Part shown: one piece after another, positions 1 through 9,981 of the stretch
Layout: each line of letters begins with the position of its first letter
Position numbering within the stretch: the stretch's first letter is position 1
Source of the DNA: Cladosporium sp. IMV 00045
Lineage: Eukaryota > Ascomycota > Dothideomycetes > Cladosporiales > Cladosporiaceae
DNA length: 23,750 nucleotides
Direction of reading: 5' to 3'
Assembly: GCA_001931905.2 (NCBI GenBank)
Contig: MSJI02000893.1
Span: forward strand, 1-23,750
The notes under the pieces: model-generated
Told to the model about the DNA's origin: nothing
Databases searched by the model: none
Seen by the model: only the letters and a program-made list of their open reading frames with translations
Translations under genes and position numbers: made by a program

Positions 1-890
1 AGCCGTACGGCTGAGCCACTGATGGCCTAAGCCACTTGTCAGCGCAAAAGGGGGGACATGGGATACGTACCTTGCTGGACCCGAAGATGCGAGTCTAGGC
101 ACATCCAACTACGCCAGTATCCTTGTCAGGATCTTCGAGCGGGTGTCTTAATCCTTTGCCGAAGCTGGAAGGACATGACTCCTGGGGCGAGTGGTTCGAC
201 TCGCTACTTCGGCGCCCACGCGCATCGTTTTTAGCGAGCTAACAGACCCAAGACGCCTCAGTGACCAGCCAGCGAGCCAGCTCAACTCCAAAGAGGACCT
301 GAAACCCGTGTCACAATATCTCTGAGTGCCCTGAGTGGAGCTCGCCAACAACTATCCGGTTCCAAAGCAGAGGCCTTCACGACCAGCGAACGCTACACCT
401 GCCTGACCCCGGAGAGAATACCCAGTGGGCGCTGGCCGCAACGGTCATGCTGTCAATTGGAAGTTGCACGATGGCGATTGTTGGTGTGGTGGGAAGAGAA
501 AAGTCAGAGAAGAGCGGAGCTGGCTGTTGTATATATGCAGGACCGGTGGTACGTGCTCAATGCGCAGCAGACAGGTGCGATGAGAGCTGCAGTGACAGCA
601 CGACACTATTTCACTGCTCTGGGAGATGACGAAGAGCTAAGCTTGGAGCCTTCACACGGTCACGCTACTGCTGTGGGTCGCGAGCTTTTCCTGATTGACT
701 GCGGGGCCTGAGTTCACTTCACTGTCAACAACAAGAACCCGACGAAAGCCGCACTGCGGTACGCGATCGCCGCAGGCTAATCTTGTCCGGTTGTCGAGTC
801 TCTATCACTTCCTCGCCTTGCCATCGCACCGTTTGACCAAAGGCAGCACTGGAATTCAAAGTTCATCATCCCAGACGGCACTGCTCCGAC
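1..890. other. Stretch with no supported gene
   Basis: I see no recognisable protein, tRNA or rRNA here. Open frames on both strands are short, overlap each other and have no family signature. The window opens with a perfect 12-bp palindrome at 1-12, AGCCGTACGGCT, which may be chance or the edge of an element cut off by the window. The last few hundred bases may be the promoter of the candidate small gene starting at 891. Confidence 0.5.
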
Positions 891-1174
891 ATGTCTACCA
901 GGGTCTACCACGATGCGCGCTCGATCGAGGCGTCTGCTCAAGAGAGCAACGATCCCGATTCCATCGCATCCGAGTCCTACATCTCTCAATCGGACGACTT
1001 GAAGGTAATTAATGTTCTGGTTGCTGTTGATTGTCATATCTAATGTTGTTGGACCGCCCTGACAACTGCATTTGGTAGCGGTTATTGGAGGTCGTTTACG
1101 AGGAAGAACCAACTTCCTGTACCTACTCTTACTTGTGCACCTGGGTTGTCAAGGTTGAGATGATTATGTATTGA
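891..1174 (+). CDS. Candidate small two-exon gene, product unknown (69 aa)
   Basis: Exon 1 is 891-1004 (38 codons, starting MSTRVYHDARS), the intron is 1005-1078 and exon 2 is 1079-1174, ending at TGA. Support comes from the joint: the donor is GTAATT, a CTGAC branch site lies about 15 nt before the TAG acceptor, the 74-nt length is typical, and the frame stays open across it. Without splicing the frame stops at about 1043. Exon 1 is rich in Ser, Asp and Glu (SIASESYISQSDDLK), and exon 2 begins RLLEVVYEEEP and ends in hydrophobic and cysteine-containing sequence. The ATG has G at -3. I do not recognise the family. It could be a real small protein, the 5' remnant of a longer gene cut short by the repeat array that begins about 90 bp later, or chance. 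Confidence 0.35.
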
Positions 1175-1261
1175 ATTGGGAGAACGGAAGCTTTTTGCCT
1201 GAATCAGGCTCTTGTAATGTTAAGTACCAGTCAAATCAAAGAAAATGAAACCCCTCTCGAA

Positions 1262-3115
1262 GCGCTGTCTCAGCGGTCATGACCCGTTTTGGCATACTGA
1301 AGCTGATGGTACTACCACACATGACACGGAGAAACAGTGTTTATAACGTGGTAATCTTATAGCTATCTCAGTTGTCAAGGCATGTTTATGAGGTACGGGA
1401 GCTGATGATACCAGTACACATGACACGGAGAAACAGGATTTATAGTGTGGTAATCTCACGGCTATCTCAGTAGTTATAACTCGTTCTGAGATACTAAAGC
1501 TGATGGTACCAGCATGCTTGACACGGAGAAAAAGCTTTCTCAGCGCCTTAATCTCACATGAAGACAGTATCAAATCTAGCTATCTCTGCGGTCATGGTCT
1601 CTTTATAGGGTACTAAAGCCGCCGATACGAGCATACATGATACGGAGAAACACCATACTAGTGCAATCCATCTCAGCCATTAAGACCTTGTCATGGTATA
1701 CCGAGGCCGCCAATACGAGCACGTATAATATGGAGACACGGCTTTGTCGGCATAGGAACCTTAGACGAACACAATATTAGATCTAGTTATCTCAGCGGTT
1801 ATGACTTCATTGTGAGGCACCTAGGCTGCTGGTATGAGCCTACATACCACGGAGAAACAGCCTTCCCAAAACATCAATCTCAAGGGACGCAAGCCTATTG
1901 ATGACACTGATGTCGCTGATAGGAGCCTGCATAACGCAGAGAAACAGTCTTCATGATTCATCGAATCTCAAAGAAAACTATATCATTTGATAACACCAGA
2001 CTTACTGATACGAGCCTGCATAATAACACGGAGAGGGTTCTTTCTCCATAAAGTATGTTGATTTCAAACGAGACCATACTAATCAAACGACAATGAAGTG
2101 GTTGATACGAGCCTGCATATTACGGAGACAGCTTTCTCAACGCATCGATTTCGAAAGGCAGACGATACCGATTGATGATACTGAAGTGGCTCATAGGAGT
2201 CTGAGATCGATGCGTTGAGAAAACTGCTTCTTCGTGTTGTGCAGAGGAAATAGCACCATTTGATCACACTCAAGTAGGTGGTAGCCTGCATGACATGAAC
2301 AATTAGCTTCTTCAGCATACCAATCTCAAAGGGAGGCAATCCCAATTGAGAACACTGACGTGGCTGATACGAGCCTCCACGAAACGGAGAAACAGCTCTC
2401 TCAATGCAGTATTCTCGAACGAGACCATACCGACTGATGCCATTGGAGTGGCTGATACGACCACTCAAGCAGCATTTCGACTCGGAGAAAGAATATAGTT
2501 TCTACCAGCGTCTCAGCAGTCTGGACTTCATCACCAGATATTGAAACAGCTGATACGAGCCTGATTGATACGTAGAAACAGCTTCGTCAAAGCAATCATC
2601 TCAAGTGGGTAAAACAACCAGCATCCATACTGGGGTGGCTGGTACGACCGCCGGGGCCTGCAAGTTACTTGAATCAGAGATCGCTGTCAGAATCTCAGCG
2701 GCCAAGTCAAACATCGATATTTGCAGACCAGATGGTACGAGCCTGCATATGGCGGAGAAACAACTACGCCAAAGCAAATTCCTCAAGTAAAACTAACGCC
2801 ATTTGATAAGACAGGAGTGGTTGGTACGGGCATCTGAGCAGCTATCTCACCGAGGGATAGAATTTGCCCGCTGTTCTTGGACTTCTCTTTGAGTCCGGGT
2901 CTTGCGGCTTGATGCCAGCGTCTCAGCAGTCGCCTTCAATGTTGATATTCGCAGAGCAGCTGGTACGAACATCTGATCTTTCCTCTCAGTCTGTAGACAG
3001 TGAATTCGGAAGAGGATACGGTTGCTCCCAGCGTCTTTGCAGTCGCGTTTAAGATAGGCATTTGCAAAGCAGACGATACGAACATCGGGTGTTGCTTGGT
3101 CTGGAGACAGTATAC
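1262..3115. repeat. Diverged non-coding tandem array, about 19 units
   Basis: A shared core recurs through this stretch: a variant of CTGATACGAGCCTGCAT, then 2-8 nt, then ACGGAGAAACAGC. The GRTACGAG-like anchor lies near 1307, 1406, 1505, 1624, 1712, 1831, 1918, 2007, 2104, 2192, 2280, 2366, 2454, 2552, 2641, 2734, 2823, 2962 and 3075. Steps are mostly 86-99 bp, with some of 112-119 and one of 139. Sequence between cores falls into sub-types: an early one with CTATCTCAGCGGTCATGA, a middle one with GAGACCATACTGATTGATG, and a late one with CCAGCGTCTCAGCAGTC. Steps such as 88, 89, 97 and 98 are not multiples of three, and no long frame crosses the units, so the array is non-coding. Copies are far from identical, so it is old or was heavily mutated. 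No transposon gene or terminal repeat was seen around it. Confidence 0.88.
2133..2222. repeat. 17-bp perfect inverted repeat inside the array
   Basis: TTTCTCAACGCATCGAT at 2133-2149 is repeated as its exact reverse complement at 2206-2222, with 56 bp between the arms. The left arm follows an ACGGAGACAGC core in the normal unit position. The right arm sits where the next unit should carry its ACGGAGAAACAG core. Part of a unit may therefore have been inverted, or the array can form a hairpin here. Confidence 0.8.
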
Positions 3116-3305
3116 CTGAACTTCAGCATTAATACATACATCATGGATCTGTTGATAAGGAATCAATGGTGTGGGAAACCTTTGTTTTTCAACTTGCACA
3201 CTAATTCTACAGTCAGATTGACCCATCCGCGCTTCTAAATCGTCACAGGCTCTCAATCATTCAACAAGCTCATTCTTCAAACCAACGCAACCCCCATCAA
3301 AACCC

Positions 3306-4958
3306 TCACGAACCAATCCTCTTCCTCGGCTCCAAAAGCAACTCACCCATCGGCTTACCATCCATCCCGAATCCCTCCTCACTCGAATGGACCTTCCTAC
3401 CCCTAACCCAAGTCTCCGCCACAACGCCCTTGAGCGTCTTACCCTGATACGCCGAGATCTTGTTCCTAAACAGCAAATCCATCTTCTGCACGACAAACTC
3501 GGCCTCATCGTCGAAAACCGCAACGTCACCATCGAAACCAACCTTAAGCGCGCCCTTGCGCTCTTCCAAACCCACCTGCACCGCTGTCTGCACGCTGCAC
3601 AGGCGCGCGACGTCGAGTAGGGTGGTGTTGACGTTGAGGCCGCGGGCCATGGCTTCGGTCCAGAGGATGGGCAGGCCGAGGCCGACGGAGCTGACGCCGC
3701 CCCAGGCCTCGAGGAAGTCGCCCAGGCCCTTCTCTTCGGAAGCGGAGGTGTTGCTCTTCTCACCCGGAATACCGGGCGGGAGGAGTTTGAGATCGGGCGT
3801 GCAGGGCGAGTGGTCGGAGACGACGGTCTGGATGACGCTATCGTTGCGGCCGAGCATTTCCTGCCAGAGCGCGTCCTGGTTCGACTGCTCGCGGATGGGC
3901 GGGGCGCACTTGTGGCGCGTGTCGCCGTTCTCGATCTGCTCGGCGGCCAGGCTGAGGTAGTGGAAGCAGGTCTCGGCGGTGATTTTGACGCCTTGCGCGC
4001 GCGCCGCGCGGAGCATGGGGATGGCTTCCATGGCGGACAGGTGGACGATGTGTAGGGGGAGGTTGGGGGCCAGGTGTGCCAGGGAGAGGATCTCTTCGAT
4101 GGCGGTCACCTCGAAGCTGGAGGGGCGGGTGTCGAGGTAGGTCTGGTATTCTTCGGGGGGACCGTTGGGTTCCCAGGTTGCTTGCACGGAGGCGTTGGCA
4201 GCAGGCTCTTTCTCCGCGTGGAACATAACCGTGGTGGTCTCGTTGGCGAGCTCCTTGAAGACCTTGATGATGTCTTCCGTGGACACGGGAGGGAACTCTT
4301 CCACGCCGCTGTCCATCATGAAGCCCTTGAAACCTCTCACACCAGCGTCGATCAAGGGCTTAAGGTCCTTAGCATTGCCTGGAATGATACCGCCGTGGAA
4401 GCCAACGTCGACCCAACACTGTCCGTGAGCAGCATCGATCTTCTCCTTGAAGTTACTGACGTTGGTAGTAGGCGGGATGGCGTTCAGAGGCATGTCGACG
4501 ACGGTGGTGACGCCACCGAAGGCAGCAGCGCGAGTGCCATGCCAGAAACCCTCCCACTCCGTACGGCCAGGCTCGTTGAGATGGACATGGGAGTCGACCA
4601 GACCAGGCATGAGAATCTTGGGGCTGTAGTCATTGTATTCTGTGCCGAGTGGGAACTCAGAAGCTGGCAAGACGGAGTCCGAGACCTTCACGATCTTGCC
4701 GGTCTCAGTTGAGATGACAATGGTCGCCTCGCTGAGTTTGTCGCCGATGACTGCTCGGCGGGATGTGAGAACGGTGATGTTTGAGTGTGCTGCGGGCTGG
4801 AAGTCGACAGTGTAGTTATCGGCACTGCCAGCAGCGACTGCATAAGGAGCTGTTCATGGTATTAGCCATGATCTTGGGTTGCATCGAAGATAGAAATGCA
4901 ACTCACAACAAAGCAACAAGCAAGCAGCAAGGCTGCTCAAAGATTTGCCGTTCAACAT
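3306..4958 (-). CDS. DAL1: Allantoinase with signal-peptide-like first exon
   Basis: Allantoinase opens the hydantoin ring of allantoin to allantoate, the first ring-opening step in using purine nitrogen. Exon 1 is 4958-4907, the intron 4906-4850 (GTGAGT donor, GCTAATA branch, CAG acceptor) and exon 2 4849-3306, giving 531 aa. The amidohydrolase barrel has H105 and H107 in DSHVHLNEPGR, the likely carboxylated lysine K192 in VRGFKGFM, H228 in VMFHAEKE, H287 in LHIVHLS and D363 in VVSDHSPC, so all expected metal ligands are present. The start is forced: in the exon 2 frame a TGA lies just upstream of the splice acceptor, and the first exon 2 ATG falls after the start of the conserved fold. The first exon gives MLNGKSLSSLAACLLLC, then SPYAVAAG, which looks like a secretory signal peptide followed by NYT and NIT sequons. 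This is unusual, because fungal allantoinase is generally treated as intracellular. No C-terminal PTS1 signal is present. Confidence 0.93.
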
Positions 4959-5050
4959 GATGAACAAAAAGTAATACACCACAAAGAAACAAATCTAAAC
5001 ACAACGATCTTAACAAAATCAAACACCTTTCGCCGCAACACATCACCGGT

Positions 5051-5060
5051 CTTATATACC
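5051..5060 (-). promoter_or_regulatory. Possible TATA box of the allantoinase gene
   Basis: Read on the minus strand, the sequence is GGTATATAAG, about 95 bp upstream of the allantoinase ATG. That spacing suits a core promoter. The assignment rests on sequence and position only. Confidence 0.45.
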
Positions 5061-5297
5061 ACCCACCCACACATCGCCGCGGAGAGCCCGTCAACCCATC
5101 AAACAAACACCACCCAAAACCACCGCGACATCGCTCTTGGCAGGACGGTCAGTCTCCCCAACCCAACAACCCAAAAACCCTCAATGCCCAGCCGCCAGCG
5201 AGAAAAGGTGCATGGCAATCATCGCAGCAGAAGCCAGCAAAGCAGCGATCGTCATGCAAGGCCCCCGTCCGGGAGTATAAGTGAGGATCTGATTACT

Positions 5298-5592
5298 CGA
5301 TAGCAACTGGCAAGTGTAACACTATTTTCCAAAGGCCGAGGAGCGGCGGGCCACATGGTGACAAGGGAGGTGGGCGGCGTTGGCGGGGCGGGCTGCCCGG
5401 CGCTTGTTGAACCTTGCGCGCGGGCGCGGTGTGGAGAGGGATGATGTTGAGGATGATGGGGATGGAGATGGCGGTGGATCTGATGATGGAGGAGTCAGTG
5501 ATCCTGCGTGTTTACCTTGATAACTGCGGATAGAATATCTCGAAGACGATAACCAGATATTTTCCAGAACATCCTCGCCAGATCGAAGATAG
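5298..5592. promoter_or_regulatory. Group of GATA-type sites upstream of allantoinase
   Basis: Three HGATAR matches lie 340-640 bp upstream of the allantoinase start: CGATAG at 5298-5303, CGATAA at 5547-5552 and AGATAG at 5587-5592. In ascomycetes, AreA/NIT2-type GATA factors activate purine catabolic genes through such sites when preferred nitrogen is scarce. The motif is short and common, so the link is an inference from gene function plus position. Confidence 0.35.
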
Positions 5593-6796
5593 CACATCCT
5601 GCAGGAACGCAACACGTGCAGCCAACGTGCCGATCATCGAAAAATCGAACACCGCTCTATCACCAAAGACAAGAAAAGCCAAGCGTTTCAGTAAGACCGT
5701 AGAGTTCGAAGACTTTGCGTAACCAAACAGTCAAAAGCCCTACACCCAAGCAAATGCCCAGCATGCTTCGCCTCGCAGGCCACCTATACCTCCGCTCCGC
5801 GACTTCGTCATAGTCGTAAGAGAAAGACCGATTCGAGAATACGAGCACAAGGGCTGAAGTAGGGCGGGCGATGGGGAAAAAGGCGAGCACGTGGCTATTT
5901 TATTAGCCGAACTGGTCTGCTGAGTTTCTGACATTTGATGAAGGCACATTAGTCATTTTCTCGCTGAACAAGGGAACTCCTTAGATATAAATGTAAGGCA
6001 AACATCTCAAAGAATAACATGCATTCGACGGGTTGTGGCGAATGACTTGATCGTGAATCCTTTGCCAGCTGCTCGACGACGGGATGGGTAAGGTGATGTA
6101 CCTTACCTACAATAATAACTTACCTATGGTTTCAAGCTTTTTATGCTCACAACTTCGCCCGTGAAGTGTACATGCATGCATGATACTTGAGATACTCATA
6201 TGTACCTTCCATATACATGTCCCTCCATGCACATCCACCCGATGACATTATTGATAATTCCCATCTCACCGTTTGACTTCCTCCATGACGGCCAGAAAGA
6301 TTCCAGTAAAACGTACAAGGGACGAAGGGCCAAGAAGGAGTTAAGAGATTTGATTTTCGAAGACCTTGATAAGGTAATCGATACCGAACTTCTGTATTGA
6401 GACTTCAAACCTTGGCTCTCGTTCCCTTTTCCCTCCCTTCCTGACACACACGAACAAAAACAAGGACGAACGAAAAAAAGATATCCTGTGAGTTTCCCAT
6501 ACAACAAATATAGAAAGCTGAGCGTAAGGAAGGCGAAAGCTCAAGCAATAGGTAGGGATTGGGAGTATGCGCAAGTTTCCGTAGAATAAGAGAGCGCCTA
6601 GCTGAATATAATACTTTACCTTGTGACTATCCTGTTGTTCCATTTTCTTTCCCTAACGATCCATCCCATCAGTTAAAAACGCCGCGTGTCCAAACCTATC
6701 CTTCAAACAAAACAAAAAAAGAAAACCACAACAAAAGCAAAGAGAGAGCCCAAGAACAAATCCCTTCCCGCCAACAACCACCTCCCCTTCAAAAAC

Positions 6797-9127
6797 CTAA
6801 AAAGCATCCTCCCCGAACATCTCCCCCGCCTCGCGACAATACCTCGCCTCCCCCCTCCCTCCCGCCGTCTCACTTGCCCAGCAGACCACCGCAGCATCCA
6901 GCACCGCGCCCACAACATTCTCGATCGCGCCCAGAACCGCAAAACCAATCGTTCCCGCAATCAAGCCGACTACGTAAGCGTACAGACTGCCGCGGATACC
7001 CGCGTCCGTGCCGGCGACTTTCAGGTGGTGAGCGGTGCGCACCCAGCCGCCGAAACCGAGCGCGAACGACATCACCCAGCGGGTTGCTTGGAGGAGCAGT
7101 TTGGCCAGACGGTAGGGCATGAGGGAGCTGGAGGGGTTGCCGACGGGGCTGAAATTGCGCGGGTTGAGAGTGTTGGAGGGGTTGGTGCGGGAGACGAAGT
7201 TGAGCGTGCCCAGGTTACGGGCGGAGATGCCGAGGGGTTGCGAGTGGACCGCGGCATAGGTGAGGGTGAGCGGGTTGGTGAGCGTGGCGAGGGAGCTGGG
7301 GATGAGTGCGAAGGCGCACATGTTTAGGAGGCCCGAGAGGCGGCCAGGGAGGATTATGAGGGGAAGGCGCACGAGGAGGCTGAGGAAGGTGCTGAGGCAG
7401 ACGGAGCCGAGGAGGGCACCGGTCGAGTGCTGGAAGCTGGCTTTGACGACTTGTTCGCTTGTGGGCTGGTTCGTGGTCAGGCGGTGGAAGTACCATTGGC
7501 TGACGGTGGCGGCGGTCGTGGTGCGTTGGATGCCGGCGATGACGCCGAGCGACCATAGGTATTGAAGGACGAAGAAGGCGCCGAGCCACCAGCTGTTAGC
7601 GTCGATGAGGAACTTCTTCGCGCCCACGAAAGTGCCGGAGAGGAAGATGCGCTCGAACATCAGCATCCAGATCCAGGTGAAGAGCACGGTTACTGCGAGC
7701 GTGCAGAATCCGAGCACGACGAGATATGGGCTTGCGGTGAGGATCTTGGTGCTGAATTCGAGGATTCCAATCGATTTTGCTAGGCTGTGTCGTGATTTGA
7801 TGACACTGACCGTCCAGAAAGCACCAAGAAGAGCGGGGATGAACGATAGCCAGCGCATTGCTCGGTCTTGGAAACTGCTCCCGTGATAGGCTCCTTGGAA
7901 GCTGCTGATAAGAGGATACAAGGCGAAGGAGAAAAGTACCACTGGGACAGCTATGATGAGGCCGTAGACGAGGGCACGCACATAATGCCTCAGCAGAGAG
8001 AGCCAGATGCAAGCCACGACGATAGCAATCATGGTATCCCACAGCAGCATGTTGGTACTGCTGCGAAGGGCGCTGTAGATGGTGTCTCCGAGAGGGTGCT
8101 TTGGCGACGGTGTTGAGGTGTGGAACCAGATGAGCACGAAGGCACCGAACATGGCGAAGAGGGAAATCTGAAAGAGGTTTGCCCAGAAAGCATCATGCTG
8201 TGGTGGTTCCTGGGCTGGGAGGATGACCGTAGGAGGCACACTTTCCCTGTCCGGTGAGGGAGGCGAGGGCATGCCGAGTAAGGCCTCCTCGTCAGTCTCG
8301 TGGGGCATTATTGAGCTCCGTTTGACGTCTCGTACGGGCGTGCGAAAAGTTTGAAATGGTGGTGGCCGTTCATCTGTCTCCCGCATATGCGATACCGTGG
8401 CTATCGAGTCGGCCGACTCTTCGTTGATGGTGCTGGCCAGGTTGATGTCTACCAGCCGTCCCTTTCCCTTAGAGCTGGGAGAGCTGAAATCCGAGTCTGG
8501 TATGCTTTCACCTCGTGAAGGCGACGCTCTCGAAGCACGAGCTCTGCCTCTGTGCGTGCTTCCGTCTCTGTCGTGGTTCTGGCCTTCTTGTTGTTCTTGC
8601 GCTCTCTCGATCGATCCATCGTCCATTTCCGAGCTCTCGGTCAGATTGCTTGGTCCAAAGTGCTGCCGACTTCGCTGTAGCGCATAGAAATCTGCTACTT
8701 CTCTTTCATGGTCGTCTCCTTCATCCTCGTCGTGGAAGTCATTTGTGGCGGAATAGAACAGCGGTGCTTGAGGGTCTTGTCGCGAGATTCTAGAGGCGAA
8801 AGGAAAGCGGGATTGCGACGAGGTCGGGTTTGTGTGTGGGTTGGGCATGCCGGGTCGCTGGACGTAGCGGGGGTTGCTGGCGAGGCGTCGACGGTCTAGA
8901 GGATTGCGTGATGGATTGCGGTGGTCGTCCTGGTGGTGTTGCTGGGTGAAAGACAGACCAACATTTGACTGTTGCAGGAAGCGCGAGGCATCTGTTGGGC
9001 AAGATTGAGTCAGTCACGCGATCATCGCCAGTTGCAGCCCATGACCAGCAGCGAGGTGAGCAGGTGTTGCACGCGTAAGCTGCAAATGATGTAAACAGAC
9101 AAAGAGCGACTTACATTCAGAGAACAT
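6797..9127 (-). CDS. PNS1: PNS1 / choline-transporter-like (CTL, DUF580) membrane protein
   Basis: Exon 1 is only 13 nt (9127-9115, MFSE plus one base), the intron is 8992-9114 (GTAAGT donor, CAG acceptor) and exon 2 runs 8991-6797, giving 735 aa. The joined start MFSEYASRFLQQ matches the N-terminus I recall for long filamentous-fungal members. About 270 residues of disordered Ser/Asp/Glu/Arg-rich sequence precede roughly ten membrane segments, from FWANLFQISLFAMFGAF to a final long pair around YAYVVGLIAGTIGFAVLGAI. Conserved CTL features include TTTAATVSQWYF and the region around LGSVCLSTFLSLLVRLPLI. Yeast Pns1 is shorter (about 540 aa) because it lacks most of the tail. Relatives in animals (SLC44) transport choline or ethanolamine, but yeast Pns1 has not been firmly shown to do so, so the substrate here is open. 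It is divergent from the CLPTM1-family gene, with 854 bp between the two starts. Confidence 0.92.
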
Positions 9128-9587
9128 GTCGCCTGAGTGAGGGCTGATGGCACAGGGAGGGAGTGAATAAGGAATTATTCTTTTGCCCAAGCCTGTTCAG
9201 CTGCGGTGTGCTGGACAGGCTGGCGGTGCAGGAAGGCAGCAAAGGTCGTCTCGATGCGCCGGATGCAGCGATAAATGTCCGGCGGCTGGGGTGGTGAAGA
9301 GCGGTGGAGGAGGCGACAGCAGTGAACAAGGTGGTGGAGGAGGATAGTGGTGTATGGGAAGTGTGTCGTAGGTGAGTGAGAAGAAAGAATGTCAAGGCGA
9401 CAAGAGAAGCACCGCAGGGTTGGGGAGTCGACAGTGAGCGAGTGACGAGTGACTGCACAGCAAGTCGGTACCGGTGATGATAAGCTGCCTTAACCTAAAC
9501 CACCCAAGCAAGAGACGGCTCTCATCAAAGTGATCACATCACATGCAAAATCCGGGGTAGCGGGAGGCTCCCGTCACGCTAGCCCGA

Positions 9588-9603
9588 TTATCTGATTAGA
9601 TAA
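9588..9603. promoter_or_regulatory. Paired GATA palindrome with a SreA-like consensus
   Basis: TTATCTGATTAGATAA carries AGATAA on each strand, four bases apart. The minus strand reads ATCAGATAA, an exact match to the ATCWGATAA consensus reported for fungal iron-responsive GATA factors (SreA/Sre1/Urbs1 type). It lies about 380 bp from the CLPTM1-family ATG and 460 bp from the PNS1-like ATG. The match is seen directly; which factor binds is inference. Confidence 0.45.
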
Positions 9604-9852
9604 GATGTGCTCATCGACCATTCTCGCCGTCCCGTTCGAAACTCCCCCAAATACTTTGTACTTATGTATATAACAGTTTGCGACAATCGATATCAAGGCA
9701 ATAGCTATGTCATATCGTAACAGCTACATCTGAAGTCAGCAAAATCTCTTTCCCACATACAAAACCACCCTCAAGTCCCCTATCAGTCCAGAACCCGCAA
9801 TCCTCCACATAGCCCGCTAGCAGTAGCCTACCTTCTAGGGCCTCGGGAAAAA

Positions 9853-9858
9853 CACGTG
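9853..9858. promoter_or_regulatory. CACGTG box upstream of the CLPTM1-family gene
   Basis: A palindromic CACGTG lies about 125 bp upstream of the ATG at 9982, followed shortly by TATAAT-like sequence. Basic helix-loop-helix factors bind this hexamer in fungi. A six-base match is weak evidence alone. Confidence 0.3.
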
Positions 9859-9981
9859 GGTCTATAATCACCTCATCCGCCGCCTGATAGTTATTTCCTC
9901 TTCTACTCCTACCTCGTCTGCGATTTTCGACCTTCTCAAGTCAATTTACCGCACCAGCTACTAGCAGGTTGCGCCGTCAAC

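Larger units (their letters stand above)
4959..6796. other. Intergenic region upstream of allantoinase
   Basis: This 1.8-kb stretch holds the presumed allantoinase promoter and, at its far end, the 3' flank of the PNS1-like gene. A GC-rich patch lies at about 5330-5480. CACGTG boxes occur at 5613-5618 and 5888-5893. Short minus-strand frames at 5322-5615 and 5660-5890 have no convincing splice structure or family signature, so I call no gene. Confidence 0.5.
9128..9981. other. Divergent promoter region between PNS1-like and CLPTM1-family genes
   Basis: This 854-bp region must carry both promoters. It includes a paired GATA palindrome, a CACGTG box, and a pyrimidine-rich leader just before the CLPTM1-family ATG at about 9890-9960. 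A 113-codon minus-strand frame at 9458-9117 overlaps the PNS1-like start codon in another frame. It would act as an upstream ORF only if transcription starts before it. Confidence 0.6.

Noticed and set aside
1..40. Resemblance of AGCCGTAC and TAAGCCAC to parts of fungal 5S rRNA
   Set aside because: Only short pieces match, and the surrounding 5S sequence and length are absent.
185..215. GGTTCGACTC, resembling a tRNA T-arm
   Set aside because: The stem-loop has a six-base loop, and no acceptor stem or anticodon arm could be fitted around it.
1262..3115. Array of C/D-box snoRNAs, because TGATGA and CTGA occur in several units
   Set aside because: The two boxes are only a few bases apart, are not kept in every unit, and lack the required spacing.
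1262..3115. CRISPR-like or protein-coding repeat array
   Set aside because: Units are too diverged and variable in length for CRISPR, the host is eukaryotic, and unit lengths break the reading frame.
5322..5890. Small minus-strand gene with a membrane-like stretch (MLGICLGVGLLTVWLRK)
   Set aside because: The pieces lie in different frames with no credible donor/acceptor pair, and no family was recognised.
9117..9458. 113-codon minus-strand frame as a separate protein
   Set aside because: It lies in the presumed leader of the PNS1-like gene, is Ser/Thr/Leu-rich without a domain, and overlaps that gene's start.
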